Below, piece after piece: positions 22,996-33,899 of a stretch of DNA of 64,000 nucleotides. The translations under genes and the position numbers were made by a program. How positions within the stretch are numbered: the stretch's first letter is position 1; each line of letters opens with the position of its first letter. The notes beneath the pieces are model-generated. The model saw only the letters and a program-made list of their open reading frames with translations. It was not told the origin of the DNA and did not search any database. Where the stretch lies: assembly GCF_020080835.1 (NCBI RefSeq), contig NC_058159.1, forward strand, positions 11,098,001-11,162,000, given 5' to 3'. This DNA is from Cotesia glomerata. Taxonomy: Eukaryota; Arthropoda; Insecta; Hymenoptera; Braconidae.

Positions 22996-23680
22996 CGAGA
23001 AAAAATGTTTCTATATAATCATATATAATTGTATATAATCATATATGACTATATATGATTATATATGGAATCACATATATAATTATATATAATCATATAT
23101 AATTATATATAATCATACATGATTATATATGGAATTGTATATAAGATTATATATAATTATATATGACTATATATGGAGCAATATACAGCCATGCAGGATT
23201 ATATATAGTTCCATATACAATTATATATAAGTATATATAATTATATATAATCATACATGATTATATACCGAATTGTATATGAGGTCATATATATAATCAT
23301 ATATAATTATGTATGACTATATATAGAGCAATATAAAACTAAGCAAGATTATATAGTTCCATATATAATTATATATAACCATACATGATTATATATGGAA
23401 TTGTATATGAGGTCATATATAATTATATATGATTATATATGGAGCAATATACAGCCAAGCAAAATTATATATAGTTCCATATATAATTATATATAGTTAT
23501 ATATAATCATACATGATTATATATGGAATTGTATATGAGGTCATATATAATCATATATAATTATAAATGACTATATATGGAGCAATATACAGCCATCCAA
23601 GATTATATATAATCCCATATATAATTATATATAAGTATATATAATTATATATGCTTATATATAATTAATATATATAAAAA
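22996..23680. repeat. AT-rich palindromic array (ATATATAATCATATATGATT), left of 5S-like core B
   Basis: Almost 700 bp of overlapping ATATAT/ATTATATAT palindromes. A higher-order unit marked by GGAGCAATATACAGCC recurs at about 23175, 23325 (mutated), 23441 and 23579, spacing 116-150 bp. It occupies the place of the TGATCAGG array in copy A. Confidence 0.75.
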
Positions 23681-24185
23681 TTTTTTTTTGGTAATCACGA
23701 AAAGTGTAAAATGATGTTTATAATTACGTTTAAATAATTCTGAAGTACAAAATTTGTTACATTTCCTATGAGATGTTTTGGTCTGCTCTGCTACTACCTA
23801 ATAGTAAAATCATTATTTATTTTATTATTTAAATAAGTGTTATATTATAATGAGATTCGGTCAAATAAATAAATTATGAATTATGACTATCCAAATATAT
23901 TATAAAATCAATTTTTATGTTATATTTATAATAAACTCATATGATACATTATGTAGATCATAGAATCGTTGTCATCTAAGACAGCAGCACAGCAGACAGA
24001 AACTTTAAGACGCACGGAGATCACTAAAGTTAAGCATCATTGAGCGGGGTTAATAGTTGGATGGGTGACCGCTGGTGTTATAGCCGTAAAATTATAGCTA
24101 GATATTTTTTTTTGCATTATAATTGGTTACAGCGAATTGCGTAGGACCATATTAAATACTATATTCATAAAATTAACCCAATAAT
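23681..24185 (+). repeat. Core of 5S-like composite repeat, copy B
   Basis: Diverged homologue of 6885-7440 with the same order of landmarks (GGTCTGCTCTGCT, ATAATGAGATTCGGT, GACAGCAGCACAGCAG, the 5S-like segment, CATAAAATTAACC). Another AT-palindrome array follows at 24186-24310. Confidence 0.7.
24008..24090 (+). ncRNA. 5S rRNA-derived segment, copy B
   Basis: Closer to real 5S than copy A: GATCACTAAAGTTAAGCATC, then GCGGGGTTAATAGTTGG and ATGGGTGACCGCTGG. The last element keeps the ATGGGTGACCGC internal promoter block exactly. The 5' third of 5S is missing or unrecognisable. Transcription by pol III is possible but unproven. Confidence 0.7.
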
Positions 24186-24308
24186 TAATTAGATGTAATA
24201 AATATATAATTAAATATTGTTATATATAATTATATATGATTAGATATGATTATATTTGGCCATTTTTCATATATAACCAATTTCTATATAAATATATATA
24301 GTTATATA

Positions 24309-24935
24309 TAAATCCGGAGGCACTGTAGTGCATCAAGCCAAGTACACGTTCAACAACATATGTAATAATATGTGTGAACGTGTAGGCGTGAGGCTACAGT
24401 GCCTCTATTCTCGAGTCAGATGTCAACATAACCTCACCATATTTTTAACTCGATTTATTTTATTACTACATTCATATCAACACTTTACACTCGCTTTAAA
24501 TAGTTTAATTATTAGTTCTTTCTGTAAAACACCGAAAACTATATTGTTTTTTTCATTATTTAGCGTTATCCTAATTTATAAAATTTTCGCTCCCCCGTTT
24601 TTCGATTCTACGAGAGATTTTACTAATTTCGGTCGAATTTTTTATTTCGAAGTTGGTACAGTTTAATTTTCTGCGGATAGTATACTAATGTGTAGTATCA
24701 CAGTTAGTCCGTTTCCGTTTGGCGTCTGAGATCCTCTTCGGATAGTTACTCTGCTCCAGATTTTTAAGTTGGTACAATTCAATTTTCTAAGGATAGTAAC
24801 CACTGTATAGTATCAGAGTTATTCCATTTCCATTGGAAGTCTGACAAAATAGGCGGTTAATTCAAATTTGAATTTATTTAAAATTTCATTGCGGGTATTT
24901 GTAAAATAATTAAATGCAATTTTATTCTATTTAAC

Positions 24936-24972
<37 letters not shown>

Positions 24973-24973
24973 G
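24309..24973. repeat. TAA-bearing repeat flanking Dong-like copy 1
   Basis: About 660 bp nearly identical to 54767-55442, ending in an (ATT)n tract (24937-24972). A diverged third piece with AGGCGGTTAATTCAAATTT occurs at 57049-57150. The (ATT)n end is where the Dong-like element joins. Confidence 0.7.
24317..24405. other. Conserved 89-nt hairpin, copy 1
   Basis: GAGGCACTGTAG pairs perfectly with CTACAGTGCCTC, and inside it ACACGTTCA pairs with TGAACGTGT and ACATAT with ATATGT. The same fold occurs at 54775-54863 with only loop and bulge changes. Confidence 0.6.
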
Positions 24974-26885
24974 TTATTAAATGCTCAGGGGGGTTGTCCC
25001 CGGAGTCCGATTCTCCGAGGGCCCAGCCTGAGCTCCATCCATTACTGCTGTACCACTCCGCACAACAAGGCGGTTAGTGATCACAGCAGGCCAAAGTCAT
25101 TTTCCTAAGTAGACGGAGGGAACCTAGTATGACAGCCTTCTGCATCCTGACCGCCAAGAATTCAGCTTTTGATGAGCAAGCTGGAACTCTGGCAAGTGAG
25201 GATACAAAAGACTGTTTCATCCCTCCGAGGACGCCAACAATCAGGACGACGAGCTTGACACGGTAACCTGGGTAAAGTTTGCCAATTTCAAACAGGAGAT
25301 CCTGATATATCTGTCTTTTGTGCTCTTCTTTGGCTGAGATGTTGTATTCAGCCGGGGCCGAGAACTCAATGACATAAATGTCACGAGTAGCCTTGTCGAA
25401 GAGCACAATATCAGGTTTGTTGTGATCTATCCGCCGAGTTGTTGCAAACGGCATGTTCCAATAAATTTTGCAACTGTCATTCTCAACAACCTGGGGAATA
25501 TCTCCTGGCAGATAAGGCAGCACCGGTGTCACGTCAATACCGTAGCGGTGACGAAGATAGTAGTACAGTACTCTCAGGGCAGCATTGTGACGCTGGATGT
25601 ATGCACCTCTCGCCAGCACAGGACATGCTGACAAAATGTGCATAAGCGTCTCCGGATGTAGTTTACACGCCCTGCAGGTCGTGTCCGGGAGCTGCACCTG
25701 GAGCACCTTGCTACGGTTCTCTAGAGTGTTAATGACACCATCTTGGCAAGCAAATATGAACCCTTCAGTCTCGGACATCAGGCCAGCTGACTTTAAGAAG
25801 GAAAACGTCAGCTGGGTGGACAAGCCATGATCACGCACGTGTTTGAAGAACACGCTGTGCATAGACTTGTCCATCAGTTTGCCTAGGAGTAGTTTTTCCT
25901 CGGCGTTCCTGATGACGCTCTTAAATTCCTCCTTTCGGAGTTCCATAAGAGCGTTTATTTCTCCAAGACCAAGGGTTCTTGCCGCATATATTGCTGCCTT
26001 ATATAAGAACGACCCCTTATGCGCATTCTCATGTTTATGAACAATTTGCATAAGAAAGTCATCCTCATCTGCAGTGAAATTGACAACTTCGTGTGTTAAA
26101 CCCAGGACTAAACGATCGTGAAGCCGCTCCAAGCTCTGCAAACCTCTCCCACCGATCGACCGGGAGAGGTATAATCTGGCGACTGATGAAACGGGGTGCA
26201 TGCTCCGGTTCATGTTGATAGTCTTACGGGTTCTGATGTCGAGATCTCGCAGATCCTTTCGGGCCCATTTTAAGACACCGAAAGAGTATAGTAAGACTGG
26301 GACAGCGAGCGTGTTAGTAGCGGAGACTTTATTTTTACCGGAAAGTTCGGAGGACCAAATTTTTCGGAGTCTCCTAACATACTCGCTACGGAGAGTTGCT
26401 TGGACTTCGGAGACCGCATGCATGCGGTGCTCTTCCATTCCTAGATATCTATACAACTCTCCGGCGTCTAATTGTCTTAAAACGCTCCCATCTACCAACT
26501 CGACATCATCACCCGTAACAGAGCACTTACCCCTCGCCAGATGTACGACCGCACACTTGTCCAACCCAAAAGACATTCCGACATCCCGCGTGTACTCTGC
26601 TACGATGTTAAGAGCCGCCTGTAGATGATCTTCATCAGCACTATACAGCTTCAGGTCATCCATATAAAGCAGATGGGTAATCGAGTATTTTCGATCACCC
26701 GGAGGCCCCACAGAGTACCCACGAGTTTTACGGAGAGCAACAGATATAGGCAGCAGTGAGATGCAAAACAGCAGAGGGCTTAAGGAATCACCTTGGAAGA
26801 CCCCTCGTTTGTACTCTACAACTCCGGTTATGTGCAATGCGTTTCCACTTCCAATGTGAAAACGCGTTCGCCAGAGCTGCATTGG
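24974..26885 (-). mobile_element. Dong/R4-like non-LTR retrotransposon, copy 1 (5' truncated)
   Basis: The 3' end joins the (ATT)n tract at 24973; the 5' end is lost near 26885. Dong-like elements of the R4 clade are known to sit in TAA repeats. The 3' UTR (about 100 bp) contains GGTTGTCCCCGGAGTCC with a hairpin-forming GGACTCCGG/CCGATTCTCCG neighbourhood. The coding frame is intact over its visible length, so the insertion is young. Confidence 0.8.
25074..26882 (-). CDS. Dong/R4-like ORF: reverse transcriptase plus restriction-like endonuclease
   Basis: 602 open codons without a stop. The RT begins late, in the palm (GVFQGDSLSPLLF at residues ~29-41), so the fingers and N-terminal zinc fingers are lost by 5' truncation. 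The catalytic YMDD is in LLYMDDLKLYS (~73). The thumb and linker follow, then the CCHC knuckle CRACKLHPETLMHILSAC (~400), and a restriction-like endonuclease with KPDIVLFDKATRD (~490) and the VIEFSAP block. This knuckle-then-endonuclease order marks the R2/R4-type elements that use one enzyme to cut a specific target and copy RNA there. The start given is the first Met in the truncated frame and is not the native start. Confidence 0.85.
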   Translation of the reverse strand: MQLWRTRFHIGSGNALHITGVVEYKRGVFQGDSLSPLLFCISLLPISVALRKTRGYSVGPPGDRKYSITHLLYMDDLKLYSADEDHLQAALNIVAEYTRDVGMSFGLDKCAVVHLARGKCSVTGDDVELVDGSVLRQLDAGELYRYLGMEEHRMHAVSEVQATLRSEYVRRLRKIWSSELSGKNKVSATNTLAVPVLLYSFGVLKWARKDLRDLDIRTRKTINMNRSMHPVSSVARLYLSRSIGGRGLQSLERLHDRLVLGLTHEVVNFTADEDDFLMQIVHKHENAHKGSFLYKAAIYAARTLGLGEINALMELRKEEFKSVIRNAEEKLLLGKLMDKSMHSVFFKHVRDHGLSTQLTFSFLKSAGLMSETEGFIFACQDGVINTLENRSKVLQVQLPDTTCRACKLHPETLMHILSACPVLARGAYIQRHNAALRVLYYYLRHRYGIDVTPVLPYLPGDIPQVVENDSCKIYWNMPFATTRRIDHNKPDIVLFDKATRDIYVIEFSAPAEYNISAKEEHKRQIYQDLLFEIGKLYPGYRVKLVVLIVGVLGGMKQSFVSSLARVPACSSKAEFLAVRMQKAVILGSLRLLRKMTLACCDH

Positions 26886-27215
26886 TGTGCGTCATTGTGT
26901 ATTTCAATTTTTTTAAAGTCCTAGTAAATAGATTTTACGAATTTCATGAAAAGTAAAATATTTTGCAACCACGCACACTAAATACGTTCCAAAATCTTTT
27001 TCTTAATTTTTAAATTTACAACAAAATTTTTTTTAATTTCCGAAAATCATATACAATCATATCGGTTACTTGGATTTTTTAATTTTTCTATTTTATATCT
27101 TTTTGTAAAGAAAAAAAAAATTTTTTTTTTTTAATAGTCTTATGAACGTGGACTTGGCGCGATTTTTTTTACAGTGAAACTGTTTTTGTTCGGATATTTT
27201 TTCTCGGGGTAAGGT
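26886..27215. repeat. Copy of the ATGACGCAC/ACAGTGAAACTG repeat
   Basis: The right part (about 26973-27215) matches 58575-58805: CACGCAC, ATCTTTTTGTAAAG, GAACGTGGACTTGG, TACAGTGAAACTGTTTTTGT. The short piece at 26886-26907 (GGTGTGCGTCATTGTG) is the inverse of the arm tip. The Dong-like element therefore seems to be inserted at, or truncated against, this repeat. Confidence 0.55.
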
Positions 27216-28998
27216 TGGTGAAATTAGATAATTATCTTTCGTTTTAACTAGCTTACAATCAATGCTGAGGATCATTTCAATAATACAGTATACAATAATT
27301 ATTTACAATCTATTGTAGGACTACTTCGTCCTTTGTGCATTATACCGATGAGTTTACTTAGCCCGTAACCGACACATGGTTGCCACTCAACTTTTTAGTA
27401 TTTACAATAAGGTAATAAAACAAGGGTTTCTTGCGAGAAAGACTCGGCTGTGAGAAAACTAAACCCGAGGTTTCCTCGTATAGTAATTCTAATACTATGT
27501 CCTTGAAACAATCTGTTTTGTGTTGTTATGTCTTTAAAATTTTCTTAAACTCGACTCAACATAATTTTACTACTAAAAATGAATTTTACTTATTGAGTTG
27601 CTGGCAACACACGTAATATTTATTTTCAACGACTAACGAAAAGGATATTTTGAACTTTTCAAAGACTTTAACTAGAAACACTTTTATACCAACATGTGTT
27701 ATTTAGGCATTTCGAATTTCTACGTTATAACTATTTACTAGTTTCTACTTTCTCCTTTGTGTATTGTTCACAAAATATATGTGACTGCCGGGTTCTATTT
27801 TATAGTTTTGCCAAAGATAATTTCTTCAAACTTGGTGTCATATATTTTATATATATTATTAACATGCTTATTCATTATTTTTCAATCAGATTTGAGTATA
27901 TATACTAACTATACCTAACAATAAGTTCGTTTTCCGAATTGTTAATCTTTGCAATTTGCAAGAACTCCAGATTAATAAAACCAATCATTTTACTCTTTTA
28001 TAGCTAACTAATACCCAATTGTAATAATTAACAATCAAAGCGTTACTAGATTATATTTTGATTCTGATTAAGACTACTGCTTATTTATTTTGAAAATGTA
28101 TAGTTACTTATAACCACGACAACATTTTTTGTAGAAACCGCATAGCGAGTATTCACTACTTGATCGTGCAAGTATATCAATGCTACATCCGGTATTCATA
28201 ATTCGGAGTTCTACTTCATTATTTATTAATTTACTATTTCTTCATGTTATTACAATTACTACTTGCAATAACACTTTATTTATTATCGAGCAAGCATTAA
28301 TAAGCCTACTTGATTATACCGCTTAATATACCAACTCAAGTTGTATCATAATTAATTACTTTTAACTTCTACATTACCAAATTTATCGTTCATTATAATG
28401 CTGACACTCAGTGTCGTATTACCAAATGAGCGATAATGAGTTGACCAGCTTTAGGCCCTGATTCCTCATTTTCTGATGATTTAATTTATCGTAATCATTC
28501 GTTGTTGATATTGCTCTGACGTTGAATCCAGTAACTTCTTCAGCATTGAACTCATCATCCATTCTCTGCACCGATTGCTGGTGGACTCGCTGAGAATGCA
28601 ATTTCAGTTGCAAAACAGCTCACCATTGAGTTCTGCTTCTTCATAATTCCACCTTCTCCAGATGCTTTAGTCCTGGTTCCTTCTGCAAGTACGACGCCTC
28701 TTCAAAGCCTATCTCGACCGCAGCTATGGATATTCTTAACTACTTCAATTTTTCAGAGAAGTTGCAATTTTCGAAGATGTAGTAACATGACCTTGGGTGA
28801 TCTAACTACGAAGTAGCCAAATTTGAAGATTGAGTAGAGTTGACCCAGCACTCAACATAATGACCTTGAAACTGATGCGAAACCACAATGTTTGCACTAA
28901 CAATAACTTCTCAATTATAATTAATATATTATAACTTATTATAACATTAATACACCACACTTTCCACGGAACACGGATTTCATATCCCACTTCTGATC
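27216..28998. other. AT-rich LTR-element interior, no recognised gene
   Basis: Only short frames. A somewhat GC-richer part at 28430-28790 could be the remains of a coding region (minus strand frame 28419-28613), but I could not match it to any family. Confidence 0.35.
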
Positions 28999-29370
28999 TG
29001 TAAGACTCGAGGTTTATATTTTATATACCACTCATATTTATTTATATATAATTACTACATTATACTATAATATACATTATTACTACAAGTAATAACCCGA
29101 CAATAACTACGGAATGAGACAGCTAATGAAAGCCAATATAATTAAGGGATGACAATGACTGGGTGGTGTTGTACTAGGACCCATCGCGTGAGGTCCTCAT
29201 GAAGGGTGGCGTCGGAATGCCCCTAACAATCTCTCTCGTAGTCCTCTCAACCCTCGTTGAGTGGGGGCGAGTCTTGTCACGAGCTGGGGGTAAGACCTTA
29301 CGTCACAGATCTCGGGCCTCACGATACTCGACAGTCGTCAGCCTCGGCAATAAGAATAGTGTTGCTTACA
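28999..29370. repeat. LTR, right copy
   Basis: 372 bp with the same ends and the same GC-rich second half as the left LTR; differences are a few substitutions plus small indels (one missing T in GGTCCTCATG). TATG follows. Confidence 0.85.
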
Positions 29371-30260
29371 TATGGGAAAATAATTTTACGAAAATTATTT
29401 ATTTCGTATAAAAATTATTTTCTAAGTGTCGTGGATGAATTAGTATGAAAATGTATTTTGATTGGAATTTATGAAATCTGTTAAATTGATTGAATGAATT
29501 TAATATTTAATTTCGTAAATTTAAATAAAAACTTAGAAACTTTCGGGGATTTCCCGAAGTTTGACGGCGAGCGATAGGTGGCGATAATTCACCAATAATT
29601 TTCGCTGTTAGTAATAATTTTCGGGTTGATAAAGCCCGAAAATTATCCGCCGTTGAGCAACCTTTCTCTGGGGTTAATTTCTCGTCTAGAGACTTCTGGC
29701 CGAGGAATTAGAAGAGGGTCCAATCTATCTGGTGCGGACTACCACAGGTAAGTGAACTTGATCTCCTACGATAAAAGGCTACTCTCCACCTGGAGGCCTT
29801 CAGCCAAAAGGTGGCAACCACAGCCGATTAGGTGGGGCGAGGTGAATTTTATTCACTCTCCTCTTGGAAATCGCGAAGTAGGGCCTGCGGGGCGGCACTA
29901 GTCACCCGTCAGGAATCGGGCACCAGAGGGCCGACGGAAGGGAATTAGCGACCCTTTTTTGTAAACAACGGGAGTATGATATTACCGAAGTCGGTAATGA
30001 TATTAGTAAACGCCGTGTATGTATGAGTTTTGTTTAATTAATCGCCGTTATTGTAAAATGTATAGATTTAATGTTTTGTTTATTATAATAAAGAGGTTCT
30101 GTCTCTTTTTTTTTATAATTATAATTAAATTTTTGAGTTTAATTAATTTAGATTTACCCTCGTTAGAATCCTGGACTCCGGCGAGCTTAATCGAGCCGGG
30201 GGTAAAATAAGTCAAAAAGTACCCGTTACAAATTACTGAACACAAAATTAAAAAATTTCA
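29371..30260. other. Unassigned sequence closing the 15.9-kb inserted block
   Basis: Runs from the LTR element to the right-hand ATCCATA. Contains GCCCGAAAATTATCCGCCG preceded by its inverse (TTTTCGGGTTGATAAAGCCC), CCACAGGTAAGTGAAC, which looks like a splice donor, and a GC-rich part at 29880-29960. It may be the far 5' end of the CR1-group element or a further, unrecognised insertion. No frame is supported. Confidence 0.4.
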
Positions 30261-31798
30261 ATCCATAGTTGACCGTCCTTTTCGGAAACCAAACTGGTTC
30301 TCTGCCGGAGTGGATCGACTACAGCCTCTATTCTGTGATGAACTATGCGCTCGAGTATCATGCCGGCCGTGTCTAACATGCAGAGTGGTCGGTAGGATGA
30401 CGGTTCTTCCGGCGGCTTTTTCCCCTTCGGAAGTAGCACTACCCGTTGCTGTTTCCACTTGTGGGGAAAAGTTCCTTCCTTCAGGCATGTATCGTAAACG
30501 TCCAGAAATAATGCCGGTGCTGCCCTAAGGATTAATTTCAGAGCAATATTAGGGATTCCGTCAAATCCCAGCGCCTCATTATTCCTTACTCGATTGCCTG
30601 CCTCTATCAACTCGTCCAACGTGATAGTTGGGATGTCTTCAGGGTTGAGCTGCTTCAACTTGTAGGTGAATACCGGCTGTTGGAGAAACAGCGCAGTAAC
30701 AATCTTTTCTAGGAGCTGTGGACACGTAGGTGATGGCATTGGATGGCATTTCAGGTGGGTCATAACCACCTTATACGGTCTGCCCCATGGATCTTTCTCT
30801 ACTTCTGCGACCAGTTCCTTCCAGCAGCGTCTTTTGCTTTCTTTAATGGCTCTGTTTAGTTCTCGACGGGCCTTTTTATACTCTGCCAACAGCTCTGCGG
30901 AGTTAGGTCGTCTGTAGCCACGCTGAGACTTTCTTCTTTTTTTAAGACACTCTGAACGTAGAATGCTAATGTGATCGTTTCACCAGTGCACCGAAGGTCT
31001 TGAATTCATGCCACGTTTCCGAGACATACTGGCGTCACAAGCCTGGGTGACTCTTCTCATTAGGTCCTTGGTCTTCTCTTCAGCAGTTTCTACAATGATC
31101 GGATCGCACTCTAGGGCTACTACTAAAGCAATGAGGTCGAGAGATTTAACTTTCCACCCAACCGCGCTGGCGTTCCTGTTGACTCTTGTTAGATTCTGGC
31201 CAGTTGATATTTCCCATAGTATCGCACTATGGTCACTGGTTGTGTAGATGTTCAATACTTTCCAAGAAAAACCTCTTCGAGCTAAGCAACTACTGACAAA
31301 TGTAAGGTCGACAATTGAGTTTGCCTCTCTTACTATACGTTAGCGTGTCACCGGTGTTAAGAAGGATCACGTCCAGTGTGGCCATTGCCTCGAGAAGTGC
31401 TTTTCCACGTGTATTAGTGAACTTGCTGCCCCAGTCTGCTGCCCAGGAATTGAAATCACCAGCTATTGCCACAGGAAAGCGTTTTCTTGCGTCCTCAGTT
31501 AGCCGATCAAGGAAGTCTTCAAACTGTTCATTAGAGAGACTAGGTGGTGCATAGCAACTGGAGAAGGGGAGGCCATCTACCCATGCTGCTACAAAGCCGG
31601 CTTCTTTATTGTTGACTGTTCTCTCAAAAGGACCAGATGACGGCTTTGTTAGTGCTGTCGGATTCCCAGGGTTGGTTATATCAGGTGTATATAAGGCTCA
31701 CTTATAAGTGCTACGTCTGCCTCTAATTCGCGTACAGTTTGCATGAGCAGGTCATGCGCAGCCTCACAATGATTGACGTTGAGCTGCAATATCTTCAT
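30261..31798 (-). pseudogene. Waldo-like ORF2, 5' half (endonuclease and start of RT)
   Basis: Starts at the ATG at 31798 (MKILQLNVNHCEAAHDLL). Endonuclease pieces appear in several frames: LISEPYIHL, VAIAGDFNSWAADWGSK (31290-31472), and YTTSDHSAILWE (30980-31255). The RT N-terminus at 30267-30889 has ARRELNRAIKESKRR, NNEALGFDGIPNIALK, WKQQRVVLLPKGKKP and SYRPLCMLDTAGMILER, ending near FGFRKGRSTM where the 15.9-kb block interrupts. At least four frame changes; dead. Confidence 0.8.
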
Positions 31799-32460
31799 GT
31801 TCTTGGCTTCGTTATCTTCTGGAGCGCTTCTTGGAAGACGGGGCATCTGTTCGTGCCTGCATGGTGAGCCGCCTTTTCTACGCCATGCTGTTCAATGCCC
31901 AGTGCACATTAAGCTGGATTTTTACAATCAGCAATTTTGTTTGAATGGGTTGATACAGTTAACTGAGTACGAGGACATTAAATTGACATTAAATTCAACT
32001 CAATTCAGATCTGTCCTATGATAGCGTAAATGCTTGAGGGCAGGGTTTTTCCTTGCCCGCAAACTTGACTGTGTATTTCCTATGTGAGGGTACGACAGAT
32101 ATACATACGTGTATAGCTCTTTTGAGCCCAGGAAACGGCCTCTTCGGAGGTAGGCGAAAGCCTCGCCATATATTCTTCTGTCCATTGCTTCTTCCGTCTC
32201 AACTTCAGTTTGAATGCGTCGTCGTGATAACTGCCGTTCCTCGTCCAGTTTCTTGAATCTTCCAAGAGCATTGACCACACCGGTTGTCTTGGTCTTTATC
32301 TCCTTGTGGATATTGACCTTAGTTTGGACAAACTCTTGCAGCTCAATGGTCAGCTTTTCAAGGTGCTCCAGCGCTTGCGTTCTCTTCATTTCAGCGCTTG
32401 CTTCAATCGCTGCTTGTTGGGCATGAAGACCATTTCCCCAGTTCCCTGAGGCCTATCCGA
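31795..32460 (-). pseudogene. Waldo-like ORF1 (gag) with internal deletion
   Basis: The N-terminal part at 32000-32389 is a charged coiled coil (QALEHLEKLTIELQEFVQ). The C-terminal end at about 31795-31960 has AAHHAGTNRCPVFQEALQK, matching AHHAGTYKCPLFQEALQK of the left-edge copy. The middle, including the first zinc knuckles, is missing. The stop overlaps the ORF2 start in ATGA, as in the left-edge copy. Upstream to 32885 is 5' UTR. Confidence 0.65.
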
Positions 32461-32885
32461 CACTTAGCCTGTCCCGGAATACACGGACGGACTAGACTCG
32501 CTCGGGGCGGTGAAGATTCCGATCTCTAACACTCACTGCGTACTTCCTGATCAAGGCCCGAAGTGGCTGGTTTCTGATCCGCTACTGCAACTTACACCTC
32601 GGCAGAGCAAGCTCACATCAGCCGTAGCCCGCATCGTCGGAAATAATCGACACGGGTTCCGGACACTCCCAGTGAGTTACAGCAGGGAACGATCGTCTTG
32701 ATAGGTCAGTTAGTATGACCAACCTATTAAAGGGGGGGGGAGTTTTGTCCACGGGAGCGTATTTTATTTGGCTCCTACCCTCTGTACCTCATCAACTAAG
32801 AGACCTAGTGTCATCCAAGGACAGCGAGCGTTCTCCCATCCGCTACGGGGAGACGCACCTGGTAGCAGTTTCTCCTCTGCCGCAG

Positions 32886-33525
32886 GTATGTGTGTGTGTG
32901 TGGGTGTTGGTGTCATTCGAAAGGTCTTCGCCAAACTTAGATTTCCGGTGAGTTGGAACCGATTCAGACCAGTAGATTTCGAGAAATCGCAAAAAAAAAG
33001 TGACAAAAAAAGTTGTTTTTTTTTTTCATTTTTTTCAAATATCTCCGAATTGGCTGAACCGATCGACCTCAAGAACTAATTAGCTCTTAACCTTGAAAAC
33101 CCGCATCGATCGCCACCTAAAGCGTCAGAATCGGTTGATGCGTTTCATGAGATGATGCGGTCATGAGATATCGTTGTCGAAAAAAATCGAAAAAAGTGTT
33201 TTCTTGTAATAAAATTAAAATTTTTCGTCAGATCAATTTTTTGTTCTGAATTTTTTATAAAGCTCAAAAAACTACACCAATTGCCGCCAATCGCGTGAAA
33301 ATCGGTTGATTTATTCAAAAGTTACAGCAGTTTAAAAATTTAAAAAATCGTGTTTCATCGAAGAGCTTAAAAGCATAGCAAAGCTATCTCTTTGACCTCG
33401 GAGAGCTCAAAATAACACATAAATTGTATTTTTGAGCTCGAAGAGCTCAAAAACATCATAAATGCGATTGTGAGCGCCTAGATATGGAATTAGCGGGAAG
33501 TTGCAGGGATGACCTGCAGGGTCAA
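32886..33525 (+). repeat. AACTTCCCGC-family repeat, right part
   Basis: Resumes with GTATGTGTGTGTGTGTGGGT, then the family body (AACCGATTCAGACCAGTAGA, TCGGTTGATGCGTTTCATGA, GAGCTCGAAGAGCTCAAAAA) and the end ATTAGCGGGAAGTTGCAGGG. With 10126-10304 it makes one element opened by the Waldo-like and GGGTGTCC insertions. Confidence 0.7.
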
Positions 33526-33798
33526 CCGTTTTTCTAATTTTTTTTAGTTTTTTTAGGATTTCTCGGAATTTATCGGTTTTAAATAGCAGGGAATCTAAGA
33601 TTGATGAAACTCTTTAAAACGCCACTAGTTTCGTTTCAATCGGTCAAGCCGTTCAAAAGTTATAGTGCAGTTTGCATACGGCCACACATACACACACAGA
33701 CCACAAAATGTCAACATCAGTTGGAAACTTGATTTTCGAAAAATGGGGTAAAACCAATAACTTCCCAACTTTTGAAAATTTTCTTAGCGGGAAGTTAA
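33526..33798 (-). repeat. AACTTCCCGC-family repeat, second short copy, inverted
   Basis: Ends (on plus) with TTTTCTTAGCGGGAAGTTAA and contains a short CACACATACACACACA tract in place of the long microsatellite. It lies tail-to-tail with the preceding copy. Confidence 0.6.
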
Positions 33799-33899
33799 AA
33801 AATTAGTAAAAACATTGACCTGCAAACCATCCCTGCAACTTCCCGCAAATTTCAAATGCAAAGCGCATCAAATTTAACTTGTTACGAAGTTCTTGAGCT

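Larger units (their letters stand above)
20058..29370. mobile_element. LTR retrotransposon without recognisable gag-pol, holding other insertions
   Basis: Direct LTRs at 20058-20449 and 28999-29370, both starting TGTAAGACTC and ending TTGCTTACA, with TATG on both outer sides (20054-20057 and 29371-29374) as a 4-bp target duplication. The 8.5-kb interior holds a Helitron-like fragment, a 5S-like composite and a Dong-like element. What remains has no frame that I can match to protease, RT or integrase. Orientation is uncertain. It could be a LARD-type non-autonomous element or a badly decayed BEL or Gypsy element. Confidence 0.7.
12763..32885 (-). mobile_element. Waldo-like R1-clade retrotransposon, split by a 15.9-kb block
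   Basis: The 3' half is 12763-14373 (poly-T at 12763-12783 is the minus-strand poly-A) and the 5' half is 30261-32885. Joining the halves restores the reading GRST-MDAIK across ATCCATA, which is duplicated at 14367-14373 and 30261-30267. ACAY-type microsatellite lies on both outer sides (12741-12762 and 32886-32905), the target recorded for Waldo elements of the R1 clade. ORF1 has an internal deletion and ORF2 several frame breaks. Confidence 0.8.

Noticed and set aside
24328..24666. 112-codon frame repeated at 54786-55124
   Set aside because: The frame is shared because the repeat is duplicated; hydrophobic low-complexity content and an N-terminal part inside a hairpin argue against a protein, although conservation of the frame was considered.
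25422..26628. Several plus-strand frames opposite the Dong-like ORF
   Set aside because: Shadows of the long minus-strand coding frame, with no motifs of their own; the same shadows recur at 55892-56510.
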